A DNA stretch of 64,000 bases from assembly GCA_943735955.1 (NCBI GenBank), contig OX030960.1:1714134-1778133 (forward strand), given 5' to 3'. A program made the translations under genes and the position numbers. The DNA comes from Piscicola geometra. Its lineage: Eukaryota; Annelida; Clitellata; Hirudinida; Piscicolidae. A model generated the notes under the pieces. That model made no database searches, was not told the DNA's origin, and worked only from the letters and a program-made list of their open reading frames with translations. Positions within the stretch are counted from its first letter, which is position 1. Each line of letters begins with the position of its first letter. Positions 1 through 12,959 of the stretch are shown one piece after another.

Positions 1-1880
1 TAATACAGACAGGCGGAATAAAAATCCAATAATAACACAAAGTATAAAAAGAAGGCATTAATTAACAATCTAGAATTGCGCTGCTCAGGTTAAGCTCTGA
101 GAATAAAAGCTAATTTTGGTGGCAATAAAGGCAACAATGCCTGTGATACATCAAAGACCTGGCCAGCTTATAGTGCTGTAAAGCACGCCTCAGACCATAG
201 AAACACTCGACAAAACATTCTACCATGCATCTGTCACTCCATCCATCCATCCAACCCAATTACACATTCCATCAAACATTTGATCTTGTTCCATATTACT
301 AAAAAACAATTGAATATTAGCAACCTCAATCGATTTTTAAAATTTGTTCATTTTTTAAATTGAAACGCTTAAATTGTAGATTTTGATTTACTGATTTTAA
401 ATACGTTAACCAAATTTTAATTTTTTGGTTTAAAAAAAGTTATACCTATTTTAAAATTTAAAAAGAGCACATTTTTTGTACCGTTTTTGCGTTATAATTT
501 ATATCAATCCACGGCCCCATCACAAGACAGAAATATTGTTTTTTTGTCATAACTTTTGTTTTTTTCTTCTTATTTTGGAGAAAATCACTAGTTTTATTTA
601 ATTTGATATAAGGAAACAGAATTGAAAATTAAAAGTATAATATCTTTAAAAATGACAAAGTTATTAACATTATTAAAGATTCACTAATGGAAGAAATCAA
701 CTTTTAATTTGTCAATTCTTATTAATTATTATAAACTTTTTAAGGTTTAAAATAATTAGCTTTTTGTTTCTGAGGAATCTTAAATTAAAATAATTCACCC
801 TTAAAAGGCCTGTATGTAAAATTATGAAGTCTAAAAATTGTTAGTAAATAGTAAAATTATGAAGTCTAAAAGTTGTTAGTAAATAGTAAATTTTATTAAT
901 TAAAAATGAAAAACCTTAAAAATTTTAAATTAAATTAAAATATTCACTTACAAATCAAGAAAACAAATAAAGTTAATTAAACGAAGTATTCTGTAATATT
1001 GCAATCGAATTTCTAGCAGACAACACTAATTATGAGATGTGCTGACTTAAACAATTTTGTGTTAAGTCGAAAGCATGTACACTTTAAGATCTATTTTGTA
1101 TATTTTTGAAAAACTTTTTTTTTATTAAAAAATTGTAAAAACTTTTTTACAGAATTTTATTGAGTATAACTTATACTTTTTCAATAACTTTCTTAAGTGA
1201 AAACTATCTTTTTTGATTCCCGAATTACTAAATTTTAAGCGTTTTCTGGCTTCTCACTTAATATCTATTCAACTTTAAAAAAAATTTAATGATAGATTAT
1301 TTAAAAACGAATATAATTATGTTTAATTCAATATTATACGTAATTTCTTTAGTTAGGCGAATTGAGAAATAAATAAGTACGTATAAAAAGTAGCAGTTGC
1401 AGAATAATAGTTGTTTAACGTTACGCTAGGGATATTCAAGGGATATTTAGATTAAAATCCTTTTATTAGAAGCTCACATAATATATAATTTATTGATAAA
1501 ATAATCATTTAAAATTCTGTGGGCAACGTAAATGTTTATGTTTTATAGCTTCAAGTCGGTGGATAACCGTGTAAGGTTAAGATGGCCTCTGGGACACTTC
1601 CAGTTTCTGGTTAAATTGGAGAGAAGAGCGTTCTTAGAGAAAAACCGACCTGGAAGGCGAGAGACCAAACCGTTTTAGCCTTCTTTTCTTGATCATGTTG
1701 CAGATGGCAACTTGTTCCCTTCTTCTAAGGACGGCTTAATTTGTTAACTTTTCTGACCAATGAATACTGCATATTGGTCGGAAACATTCGAAACCAAAGA
1801 CATCCAGTTCCTGGCTATAATTTAGAAAAAGACTTTGTTCCATAACCTAACAGAAGAATTGAAAAAGTGTACGCCTTTAT
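1..1880. other. AT-rich intergenic region, no gene seen
   Basis: This stretch is very AT-rich with short poly-A/T runs and no long open frame on either strand. I see no exon with a convincing splice context. A 35 bp direct duplication is the only clear structure (818-887). A short CCAT run occurs near 238-252. It may be intergenic or the distal part of an intron of the minus-strand Ig gene. Confidence 0.5.
818..887. repeat. 35 bp tandem duplication
   Basis: Two adjacent copies of a 35 bp unit (818-852 and 853-887) differ at one base. The unit contains ATTATGAAGTCTAAAA and TGTTAGTAAATAGT. It is a recent local duplication in AT-rich sequence; no function is indicated. Confidence 0.8.
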
Positions 1881-1883
1881 AGC

Positions 1884-2093
1884 TTAACCTTCCTCCCTCT
1901 TTAATACGAATACTCTAGGAGCAATTCCAAAACTCTCCAAAACACTCCGTGTCAATGCAAGACGACGCGAAATTTCTTTCGACCTACCACAAGAACCATA
2001 AACTAGCTCCACGCTTTTGACCTGGTAACCATCAGCCAGCAGATCATCTTGTATTGTTAGGAATAAGATGAAAGCGACAAAAAATTTAAACAT
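1884..2093 (-). CDS. hypothetical 69-residue ORF with hydrophobic N-terminus
   Basis: A 69-codon minus-strand frame starts MFKFFVAFILFLTIQDD, which looks like a signal peptide or membrane anchor, and continues with a basic, non-repetitive sequence (for example SCGRSKEISRRLALTRS). I do not recognise it. It may be a real small exon, a fragment of a mobile element or chance. It lies downstream, in transcription sense, of the Ig gene, but nothing ties it to that gene's phase-1 donor. Confidence 0.2.
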   Translation of the reverse strand: MFKFFVAFILFLTIQDDLLADGYQVKSVELVYGSCGRSKEISRRLALTRSVLESFGIAPRVFVLKREEG

Positions 2094-2394
2094 CTTGCAA
2101 GAAGAAGTTAGAACAATGGAAGTTGGACCGGCATATGAACTTCAAACCACCTAAATGCGAATCCATTTACTTCACTAAAAGACGTAGACCCATCAAGAGG
2201 ATTCATTAGCTCCATGGGCAGAATCTCTCTAGAGTCTCTCCTAGACACTTTTTAAAGGTTTTCCTGCTCTAAAAACTTCTCTGGAACAGACAAGTTGAAG
2301 AGGTCTCCAAGAAAGGCAACAACAGTTCAGTTAAAAAAACAAAATTGTGGCTTCCTCGGCAAAATAGTCAATGGTCTTTAGAACTCCGATAACG

Positions 2395-4170
2395 ACTACA
2401 CCAAACCACGAAACCACCACACCAAGCACATCACTACCAGAACCAAACCACCACACCACCACACTAACAAACTACCACACCACCACACCAAACCACCACA
2501 CCAAGCACATCACTACCAGAACCAAACCACCACACCACCACACTAACAAACTACCACACCACCACACCAAACCACCACACCACACAACCACACCACCACA
2601 CCAAATCACCACACCACACCACTAAACCACCACACCACCACACCACACCAAACCACCACACCACACCACCAAACCACTACACCACCACACCACACCACCA
2701 CACCACCACACCACCACACCCCACCACCACACCACCACACCACACCACCAAACCACCACACCACCACACCACACCACCACACCAAACCACCAAACCACAC
2801 CACCACACAACCACACCACCACACCAAATCACCACACCAAATCACCACACCACCACACCAAACCATCACACCACCACACCAAACTACCACACCACCACAC
2901 CACTACACCAAACCACCACACCACCACACCACTAAACCACCACACCACCACACCACACCACCACACCACCACACCACCACACCACACCACACCACCAAAC
3001 CACCACACCACCACACCACACCACCACACCACCACACCACCACACCACCACACCACCACACCACACCACCACACCACCACACCACACCACCACACCACCA
3101 CACCAAACCACCAAACCACACCACCAAACCACCACACCACCACACCACACCACAACACCACCACACCACCACACCAAACCACCACACCACACCACCAAAC
3201 CACTACACCACCACACCACACCACCACACCACCACACCACCAGACCACCACACTACCACACCAAACCACCACACCACCACACCAAACCACCACACCACAC
3301 CACCAAACCACCACACCACCACACCACACCACCACACCACCACACTACCACACCAAACCACCACACCACCACACCACACCACCAAACCACTACACCACCA
3401 CACCACCACACCACACCACACCACCACACCAAACCACTACACCACCACACTACCACACCAAACCACCACACTACCACACCAAACCACCACACCACCACAC
3501 CACCACACCAAACCACCACACCACACCACCAAACCACCACACCACCACACCACACCACCACACCACCACACCACTACACTACCACACCAAACCATCAAAC
3601 CACCACACCACACCACCACACCACCACACCACCACACCAAACCACTACACCACACCACCAAACCACCACACCACCACACCACACCACCACACCACCACAC
3701 CAAACCACCACACCACCACACCACCACACCACTACACCACCACACCACCACACCACCACACCACACCACCACACCACACCACCAAACCACCACACCACAC
3801 CACCACACCACCACACCAACACACTACCACACCAAACCACCACACCACCACACCACCACACCAAACCACCACACCACACCACACCACCAAACCACCACAC
3901 CACCACACCACACCACCACACCACCACACTACCATACCAAACCACCACACCACCACACCACACCACCAAACCACCACACCACCACACCACACCACCACAC
4001 CAAACCACCACACCACCAAACCACCACACCACCACACCACCACACCAAACCACCACACCACACCACCACACCACCACACCACCACACCAAACCACCACAC
4101 CACACCACCATACCACCACACCACACCACCAAACCACCACACCACCACACCACACCACCACACCAAGCAC
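2395..4170. repeat. CCACAC/CCA minisatellite, 1.8 kb
   Basis: About 1.77 kb consists almost only of CCACAC, CCA and CCAAA words in shifting order, with one strand nearly free of G. It starts at the minus-strand splice donor at 4174 and so lies in the intron after exon d of the Ig gene. All minus-strand Val/Trp/Cys/Gly frames here are translations of the repeat and not genes. The first part (2407-2560) has two copies of a longer unit of about 80 bp. Confidence 0.9.
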
Positions 4171-4174
4171 TCAC

Positions 4175-4346
4175 AATGAACTTCGATGGTGGCTCCGACG
4201 ACAGTGGGCTGGTGGTGGCTTGACACTCTGGCTTGGCAGCTCAACTCTTTGCCGTGCATTTCCAGCTGGCTGAGAGTGTTCTTCCTGCGCAACTTCGCAA
4301 CCACCACCCAGCCCAGTCTCCGTAGACCCTTTGTGCCTAAGGTTGC

Positions 4347-4393
<47 letters not shown>

Positions 4394-5659
4394 GTGCTGG
4401 AGATGATGTTAGTGATGATGATGATGAAGAAAAAAAGTAAGGCGATGAAGAGAAATGTGAAAAAAAAGAGGAAAATAAAGGTAGTGATGATGATGATTCG
4501 GATTGTTGTGATGATGATGGTTCGGATTGTTGTGATGATGATGATGAGGATTGTTGTGATGATGACTCAGTTAATGTTGATGAAGACGAAGAATTAAGAA
4601 ATAGACGGTATTGTTCACAAACGTCTAAAGGATGATGATGATGGTGTTCATGATGATAGTTTTTGTTTTTCAGATTTTGCATTTTCCCTTTTTTTCCATC
4701 CATGTTTTTGTTATGGAAGTTAACGAATCTTTGATGCATCCCATTTTCATTATCGTTTGCAGTTTCAGCATTATAACCACCAACATTATCCACATCATCA
4801 TTAGAAAAATCATTATTATCAAAAAAATCATTATCATCATTGACATCCATTACAAATAATCTCTTTTCTATTACAAACTGATCGCTTATGTTTCGGCCAC
4901 CCACAAAAATGTCCATTTCCGGCTTTTTTGCACCGGAAAAAGAAACGCAGGTGAGAGGTTTAGTCATACCACGAATTAAAATCAGTTTCTTTCTTTTGTG
5001 TTTCCGCTCGTCCTGCTGCCTTCTCCTCCGTGTGCAGGCTGCTTGCTTCTTCACTTTTCCATGATTTTCGTTATTCTTGATATCTCTATCAACCTTTTTG
5101 CTATTAATATTATAAATATTTTCAAAATAAAATACTTCGTTGCTAACTTCATAATCGTCATCATGTGGCATTTCGTTCACTTCGCTTGAGGACTTATTGG
5201 ATGCTTTAAGCTTCTTGTACCTGTGCAGATGGAAGTGGTAGAGGCTGTTGTTGTTGTTGTTGTGGTTGCTGTAGTTGCTGTTGCTGTTGTTGTTGCTAAT
5301 GTTGTTGTTGTTGGTGGTGGAAAGGTAGTTATTTTTCATTTTGTAATTATTGTTGTTGTTTTTAATGTGTCGACGGTGACGAGGGTGGCTGCGACGACGA
5401 TGATGGTGATGATGATGTCGACGACGACGATGATGCTGATGTTGATGTCGACGACGATGGTGATGATGATGATGTCGTTTATTTCTCTTTCGAACTATCT
5501 TAGTTTTGCGTGATGACCAACGATCCAATGCATATAACGAAGCAGAAGAGGGAGGAGATGATGATGATGAGGATGATGACGCTGCTGCTGATGAAAGGGA
5601 TGATGATTTTTCCTCATGAAAGAAGTTTTCAACACATAAGAAAAGTCCTTTGAGGGGGC
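4175..5659 (-). CDS. Ig-superfamily gene, exon d: second Ig domain with large low-complexity insertions
   Basis: The exon follows acceptor TGATGACAG and ends at a consensus GTGAGT donor (4174). It starts and ends in phase 1 and is open for all 1,485 nt. Ig-like blocks are visible: KLILIRGMTKPLTCVSFSG with the B-strand Cys (codon 4947-4949), then KPEMDIFVGGRNISDQF, and later KNTLSQLEMHGKELSCQARV with the F-strand Cys (codon 4236-4238), then VVGATIEVH. About 220 residues of Ser/His/Arg/Asn-rich sequence precede the first block. About 200 residues of Asp/Asn/Ser-rich sequence, encoded by GAT/ATC-type triplet repeats, separate the two Cys blocks. Alternative: an intron from a GTTTGT donor after GGRNISD to the acceptor TTGCGCAG would also keep frame and yield a normal-sized Ig domain. 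Domain identity is fairly sure; exon continuity is not. Confidence 0.6.
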
Positions 5660-5687
5660 CTGTCATCAGTTTGATCAATAAATCTAT

Positions 5688-6932
5688 AATGGGGTTTAAT
5701 CTATAATGGGGTTTAATCAATAATTGGATTTAATCTATAATGGGATTTAATCTATAATGGGATTTAATCTATAATGGGATTTAATCTATAATGGGATTTA
5801 ATCTATAATGGGATTTAATCTATAATGGGATTTAATCTATAATGGGATTTAATCTATAATGGGATTTAATCTATAATGGGATTTAATCTATAATGGGATT
5901 TAATCTATAATGGGATTTAATCTATAATGGGATTTAATCTATAATGGGATTAATTCTATAATGGGATTTAATCTATAATGTGATTTAATCTATAATGGGA
6001 TTTAATCTATACTGGGATTTAATCTATAATGGGATTTAATCTATAATGGGATTTAATCTATAATGGGATTTAATCTATAATGGGATTTAATCTATAATGG
6101 GATTTAATCTATAATGGGATTTTAATCTATAATGGGATTTAATCTATAATGGGATTTAATCTATAATGGGATTTAATCTATAATGGGATTTAATCTATAA
6201 TGGGATTTAATCCATAATGGGATTTAATCTAAAATGGGATTTAATCTATAATGGGATTTAATCTATAATGGGATTTAATCTATAATGGGATTTAATCTAT
6301 AATGGGATTTAATCCATAATGGGATTTAATCTATAATGGGATTTAATCTATAATGGGATTTAATCTATAACGGGATTTAATCTATAATGGGATTTAATCT
6401 ATAATGGGATTTAATCTATAATGGGATTTAATCTATAATGGGATTTAATCTATAATGGGATTTAATCTATAATGGGATTTAATCTATAAGGGGATTTAAT
6501 CTATAATGGGATTTAATCTATAATGGGATTTAATCTATAAGGGGATTTAATCTATAATGGGATTTAATCTATAATGGGATTTAATCTATAATGGGATTTA
6601 ATCTATAATGGGATTTAATCCATAATGGGATTTAATCTATAATGGGATTTAATCTATAATGGGATTCAATCTATAATGGGATTTAATCCATAATGGGATT
6701 TAATCTATAATGGGATTTAATCTATAATGGGATTTAATCTATAATGGGATTTAATCTATAATGGGATTTAATCTATAATGGGATTTAATCTATAATGGGA
6801 TTTAATCTATAATGGGATTTAATCTATAATAGGATTTAATCTATAATGGGATTTAATCTATAATGGGATTTTAATCTATAATGGGATTTAATCTATAATG
6901 GAATTTAATCTATAATGGGATTTAATCTATAA
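5688..6932. repeat. 17 bp satellite array, about 73 copies
   Basis: The unit TTTAATCTATAATGGGA repeats head to tail for 1.24 kb with scattered single-base changes and a few one-base slips. The unit length is not a multiple of three and contains stop codons. It occupies the intron between exons c and d of the minus-strand Ig gene, starting 28 bp from the exon d acceptor. Confidence 0.97.
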
Positions 6933-7126
6933 TTTTTTAAACATTATTTTCCCCTTTATAACCATTACAGTAATAAGGATAATAATAATAATAATAATAA
7001 TAACAATAATATAAGTTATTATTATTATTATCATCATCGTCATCGTTTTCAACCTCATCATCATCATCACCACCATCATCATCATCATCGTTATCAACCC
7101 CATCATCATCAGCCCCATCTCTATCA

Positions 7127-8990
7127 TCATCAGCACCATCATCATTATTATCATCCTCATTAACATCATCATCAGCACCATCATCATTATTATCATCCTC
7201 ATTAACATCATCATCAGCCCCATCATCATTATTATCATCCTCATTAACATCATCATCAGCACCATCATCATTATTATCATCCTCATTAACATCATCATCA
7301 GCACCATCATCATTATTATCATCCTCATTAACATCATCATCAGCCCCATCATCATTATTATCATCCTCATTAACATCATCATCAGCACCATCATCATTAT
7401 TATCATCCTCATTAACATCATCATCAGCACCATCATCATTATTATCATCCTCATTAACATCATCATCAGCACCATCATCATTATTATCATCCTCATTAAC
7501 ATCATCATCAGCACCATCATCATTATTATCATCCTCATTAACATCATCATCAGCCCCATCATCATTATTATCATCCTCATTAACATCATCATCAGCACCA
7601 TCATCATTATTATCATCCTCATTAACATCATCATCAGCACCATCATCATTATTATCATCCTCATTAACATCATCATCAGCACCATCATCATTATTATCAT
7701 CCTCATTAACATCATCATCAGCACCATCATCATTATTATCATCCTCATTAACATCATCATCAGCACCATCATCATTATTATCATCCTCATTAACATCATC
7801 ATCAGCACCATCATCATTATTATCATCCTCATTAACATCATCATCAGCCCCATCATCATTATTATCATCCTCATTAACATCATCATCAGCACCATCATCA
7901 TTATTATCATCCTCATTAACATCATCATCAGCACCATCATCATTATTATCATCCTCATTAACATCATCATCAGCACCATCATCATTATTATCATCCTCAT
8001 TAACATCATCATCAGCACCATCATCATTATTATCATCCTCATTAACATCATCATCAGCACCATCATCATTATTATCATCCTCATTAACATCATCATCAGC
8101 ACCATCATCATTATTATCATCCTCATTAACATCATCATCATCAGCACCATCATCATTATTATCATCCTCATTAACATCATCATCAGCACCATCATCATTA
8201 TTATCATCCTCATTAACATCATCATCAGCACCATCATCATTATTATCATCCTCATTAACATCATCATCAGCACCATCATCATTATTATCATCCTCATTAA
8301 CATCATCATCAGCACCATCATCATTATTATCATCCTCATTAACATCATCATCAGCACCATCATCATTATTATCATCCTCATTAACATCATCATCAGCACC
8401 ATCATCATTATTATCATCCTCATTAACATCATCATCATCAGCACCATCATCATTATTATCATCCTCATTAACATCATCATCAGCACCATCATCATTATTA
8501 TCATCCTCATTAACATCATCATCAGCACCATCATCATTATTATCATCCTCATTAACATCATCATCAGCACCATCATCATTATTATCATCCTCATTAACAT
8601 CATCATCAGCACCATCATCATTATTATCATCCTCATTAACATCATCATCAGCACCATCATCATTATTATCATCCTCATTAACATCATCATCAGCACCATC
8701 ATCATTATTATCATCCTCATTAACATCATCATCAGCACCATCATCATTATTATCATCCTCATTAACATCATCATCAGCACCATCATCATTATTATCATCC
8801 TCATTAACATCATCATCAGCACCATCATCATTATTATCATCCTCATTAACATCATCATCAGCACCATCATCATTATTATCATCCTCATTAACATCATCAT
8901 CAGCACCATCATCATTATTATCATCCTCATTAACATCATCATCAGCACCATCATCATTATTATCATCCTCATTAACATCATCATCAGCAC
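7127..8990. repeat. 42 bp minisatellite of triplets, about 44 copies
   Basis: The unit is fourteen triplets long. On the minus strand, in the frame of Ig exon c, it reads GADDDVNEDDNNDD. Length changes are whole triplets (an extra Asp codon near 8138 and 8438), and the recurrent substitution GGT to GGG is silent in that frame. The first copy begins exactly at the splice donor of exon c (8990), so by default it is intronic. Read-through would append more than 600 acidic residues to the Ig domain. The flanking 6960-7126 has related AAT/ATC runs. Confidence 0.95.
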
Positions 8991-9083
8991 CTTCAACGAC
9001 GACTCGGTGCTCGAGGGAGGCGATGGTGACTGACTGCTGACCCACCCTGCACTCGTACACGCCCGAGTCCTGCTCGCTGAGGT
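8991..9083 (-). CDS. Ig-superfamily gene, exon c: end of first Ig domain
   Basis: The acceptor is CTCGAACAG and the donor follows GTTGAAG (GTGCTG). The 93 nt exon is phase 1 to phase 1. It encodes LSEQDSGVYECRVG, the canonical Ig E-F turn with the Tyr-x-Cys signature, then the G strand ending EHRVVVE. It joins exon b through a split Tyr codon to read FSYLSEQDSGVYEC. The frame continues open into the 42 bp array, so use of the donor should be checked. Confidence 0.85.
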
Positions 9084-9133
9084 CTGTTCGAGAAGCAGCC
9101 AGTGCAAGGGGACGCGACAAGGGAAATAAATAC

Positions 9134-9578
<445 letters not shown>

Positions 9579-9586
9579 TACACACA

Positions 9587-9706
9587 CAAATACGCACACA
9601 CAAAACAAAGACACGCACACACGAAATAAACACACGCACACACAAAACAAAGACACGCACACACGAAATAAACACACGCACACACAAAACAAAGACACGC
9701 ACACAC
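9587..9706. repeat. 42 bp repeat of CA-rich sequence, 2.5 copies
   Basis: After the CA tract, a unit containing AAACAAAGACACGC and ACGAAATAAACACACGC is repeated about two and a half times. It is probably a derivative of the same microsatellite. Confidence 0.8.
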
Positions 9707-10048
9707 ATATATTATTAATTACGAAATAAACCAAGCGCTACATTCAAAATGACCGATCAATCACTCCATTTTCGAATTTGATGATACATTTTATTATTAT
9801 TATTATTATTATGATTGTTGTTTTTGTTTTTATTATTATTATTATTGTTTTTAAAATTATTTTTCTTATTATCTTATTCTTCATATTATCTTCAACACTC
9901 AATCACGCACATGGCATCACTTATCCACACCCATTGAACCTTCTTTCATTTTTCAAAGTCAATTCTCATTCAAAAGAATCACCTAGCGACCAGTCATTCT
10001 TTTCTCTCCACCATTCCACCTTTTATATCCACAATCCATTCATGCATC

Positions 10049-10160
10049 CCACTCTTCCACCAACCACTCCTCCACCAACCACTCCTCCACCAACCACTCC
10101 TCCACCAACCACTCCTCCACCAACCACTCCTCCACCAATCACTCCTCCACCACCACCTAC
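10049..10160. repeat. 15 bp tandem repeat, about 7 copies
   Basis: CCACCAACCACTCCT is repeated with one variant copy (AATC). It lies in the intron between exons b and c of the Ig gene. The rest of 9710-10430 is AT-rich intron. Confidence 0.9.
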
Positions 10161-10430
10161 TTGCAATCAGCACTTGTTCATGTACCACACACATTCCTTT
10201 CTGCAGCCATTTCTCCATCACCGCACTCCTCGCAACTCCTTGTCGCATTGAAGCCAAAGGAGCTTCCACGTTATCATCACCATTGGTATCATAATCAGCA
10301 ACGCTATTAATCAAAGTTTCGATGTTGTGTATTACCATTCCTTCATTTTCACCATAACCACCCCCAGCATCACTATCATAACCACCACGCCTAGCATCGT
10401 TATCATAACCAGAATCGTGGTTTGGAGGAC

Positions 10431-10566
10431 ATGAGAAGTTGAACTGGATGCGGAAGCGTTGTTGGCTCAGGAAGGGCGCCTCGATGTTCTCGTTCAAGTT
10501 GAGAGGGGTCACCTCAACGCCCTGCCTCTTCAGCCACACTATGGGGTTGCTGAAGACGTCGAAGTT
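10431..10566 (-). CDS. Ig-superfamily gene, exon b: core of first Ig domain
   Basis: The acceptor is CCACCACACAG. I place the donor after TTCTCAT (GTCCTC), because phase 1 then matches exon c. The 136 nt exon encodes NFDVFSNPIVWLKRQ, with the Ig C-strand Trp, followed by a long C'-D region (PLNLNENIEAPFLSQQ) and RFRIQFNFS of strands D-E. Joined with its neighbours it gives a normal I/V-type Ig domain of about 103 residues. I do not recognise the family with certainty. Confidence 0.85.
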
Positions 10567-10719
10567 CTGTGTGGTGGGGTGTGGTGGAGTGTGGTACAGT
10601 GTGGTGCAGTACGGTGGGACACAATGGAGCGGAATGTAGGACGATGAAATGGAGGTTAAGGCTGCGTTGGATAGTTATGAAACGTTGGAACGTGGTTGAA
10701 TTAAAATTCACTTCAACAT

Positions 10720-11600
10720 TTTTTAAAGAACAAGAACCTTAAAATAAACAAAAATTTAAAAGTTAAGAAAAAATGACTAAAAGTAGACCAAAGCAAATAG
10801 AAGTTTCAAATAAAGAGTAGGAGTAGACTGAAGCAAGCCTATCGGATGAACTACCAGCTAATCCAAGGTTTCGCGAAAAGAAAGATTTTAATTTTCATTC
10901 ATTTCCTTGAAAAACATAAAATCTGCATAACATCATACAGTGAAAGAGCACTCTAAACAACGAAGAAACCACTTTTTTTCACGTTCTTCCACAAGATATG
11001 CAACAAAAAGAACTACCGACAGTGTAACAAACACTTAATCAGGCCTGCCAACGAAGAGTAACCCATTAATTACATTGAACAAGGTTTTTAATTACATTTA
11101 ACCAAACCGAGTAAAAAAATGCAAAACAAAGATTTTCTGAAACATCAATCCAGTTTCTGGAAGGTGAAACTTCAACTCGTGCATCGTTGTGAAAAGTTCT
11201 AGCAGGACACTCATCCTTCCACGCCAGCTTGATGGACATTCAAGGGATATTCAACAGCGTTGAGCCACAGTCTATAGAAACTTCTGGGATATTAAAATGT
11301 TTGTAATCATTAAAGATAAAACCAAAAGTTTTCATTGAAAACTACTCTGGAAGATGCTTAATGTGCCTCTGTGTGCCCAGGAAGAAAGCACGTCTTCAGC
11401 AGTCTGCCTCCTACACTCAAGACGATTGTTTAAATGAAAAAACCTGGATGTTGATGCACATGAGAAAGTTGCAAGGATAAGAAATTCTGACTCAAGATCA
11501 AAGTAATAGTTGGCAGTCTGTAACCCACTAATAACAAATATAATGGAATGAGTACAAACAAATAGCTAATATTTGTTAAGTATTGGTTGAAGGGATGAGA
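10720..11600. other. Intron between Ig exons a and b
   Basis: This is ordinary AT-rich intron without repeats, except for a short GTGGGGTGTGGTGGAGTGTG run near 10572-10625 directly upstream of exon b (minus sense), where its complement forms the C-rich acceptor tract. Confidence 0.6.
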
Positions 11601-11613
11601 GAGGAGGAGTCAC

Positions 11614-11693
11614 TTTCATGGCGAAGGAGCAGTCGAGTCTGAGAGCCTCTCCCTCCCTGGCGTGGAAGGTCTGCTGGGCACTGAGCAGGTGCA
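11614..11693 (-). CDS. Ig-superfamily gene, exon a: start of first Ig domain
   Basis: The acceptor CGACTGACTGCAG is followed by an 80 nt exon ending ATGAAA before GTGACT. It enters in phase 1 and leaves in phase 0. It encodes HLLSAQQTFHAREGEALRLD and then CSFAMK, the A-B strands with the first Ig Cys. The upstream phase-1 exon, expected to hold a signal peptide, was not found in this window with confidence. The protein is therefore likely secreted or membrane-anchored, but this is inferred from the fold only. Confidence 0.8.
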
Positions 11694-12301
11694 CTGCAGT
11701 CAGTCGCTCTGTTGTGCGTTGGTTCGTGGATTGGTCAATTGGATCGGTGGTGGAGGTTTTTTGAGTGAGAGTGATGAAATACAAATGTTCACATCAAAGT
11801 TTATGTTTGCCAGAAAGTCACCAAAAATGCAAGTTTAAATGCGCTGTGAGGTAATTTGAAGGAGTGCCTTTTACGAATGAGGGAAGACTAAGAAGGCATG
11901 AATATTTCAGACGGCCTGCAAAGACCGCTGCAAATGCGAATATATATTTAAAGTGGTGGACAACGACATTCGGAATGACATGTTACATTCGCTTGCGACC
12001 ACTTAAAAACACACACATGCGCACATAAATTCATACACATACAAACATACTCACACGTATAAATACACACACATACAAAAGCAGGCTTTAACTACTATGG
12101 AATGACTCCCTATCCGAGGATCCACAATACATAAATTTAGTATTTGTCACTCACAAATTGCCTATTCCATTTCTATTTCATTGATTTTATGACTTTTAAA
12201 TTTTATTTTTCCTATTTTTTCTGTAAAATTGAATTTTATTCGGGCACCTGAAGCATCAAGCTTATTCAGTTAGAAACCAAACAGATTCCATACATGCCTA
12301 T

Positions 12302-12515
12302 TTATAATGCGTCAAAGCACGCAACTGAGGCGCTACTCACACGGCACAAGTCGTGAAACACCGCATCATATACACATGGTATATGATAGCTCATGATTGG
12401 CTGAACAGGGATTCGAACTGGCGACATGCCCAACAATCCTCTTGCATACTTGTCATACGGGCGAACTTGCCACGAATACGAGCCCAATGAGTCGAAAGTA
12501 TAGTCGAAAAGCACT
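12302..12515 (-). mobile_element. tRNA-derived SINE copy
   Basis: On the minus strand there is a Pol III B-box-like CAGTTCGAATCCCTG preceded at about 50 bp by an A-box-like GTGGCAAGTTCG. The body ends in AGCGCCTCAG...GACGCATTATAAATAGG, resembling the CGCTATA tail of other SINE copies in this window. The spurious frame across it is not a gene. Confidence 0.55.
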
Positions 12516-12739
12516 TGAACACTTCATAGTAATCTGTTTGTCCTTAAAATAAGGATGTTATAAAGCTGTTAGGCCTATTGAATGCCGCCAAAGATGGCAA
12601 TGCTTTAACATTATATGGAACGAATATTTAAGACTTTTGCAAGATGTCTTTTCAAAGAAAAACCCTCCTAATTGCTGCACAAACACACCAAGCATGATAA
12701 ATGTCTCAGGTCATTACACAGGCATGCAGACTTTATGAG

Positions 12740-12850
12740 AATGTATGAAGTCAACCCACACATCCTTCACTCCACCCACTCATTTTTCACTCCACCCACT
12801 CATCCTTGACTCCATCCACTCATTCCTCACTCCATCCCTTCATTTATTCA
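12740..12850. repeat. CCACCCACTCATC-type short repeat
   Basis: Several imperfect copies of TTCACTCCACCCACTCAT precede a retrotransposon fragment. No function is suggested. Confidence 0.6.
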
Positions 12851-12959
12851 GCCATTCTTATATTGTAGTCGGGCGGTCGGTGACTAAACCGGCTCCCCCA
12901 CCATCTTGTCAATTCGGACTCTTTGTCTAAGAGGGTACCGGGCTACCCAGCAACACAAA

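Noticed and set aside
2606..4174. Minus-strand Val/Trp/Cys/Gly frames
   Set aside because: Translations of the CCACAC minisatellite. The 662-codon frame is real only up to its donor at 4174.
5688..6932. Possible CRISPR-like array
   Set aside because: A contiguous 17 bp tandem repeat without spacers, in an animal intron. No other array here has unique spacers either.
12302..12515. 70-codon frame and possible functional tRNA gene on the minus strand
   Set aside because: The B-box is good but no cloverleaf could be closed, and a SINE-type tail follows; better read as a tRNA-derived SINE.
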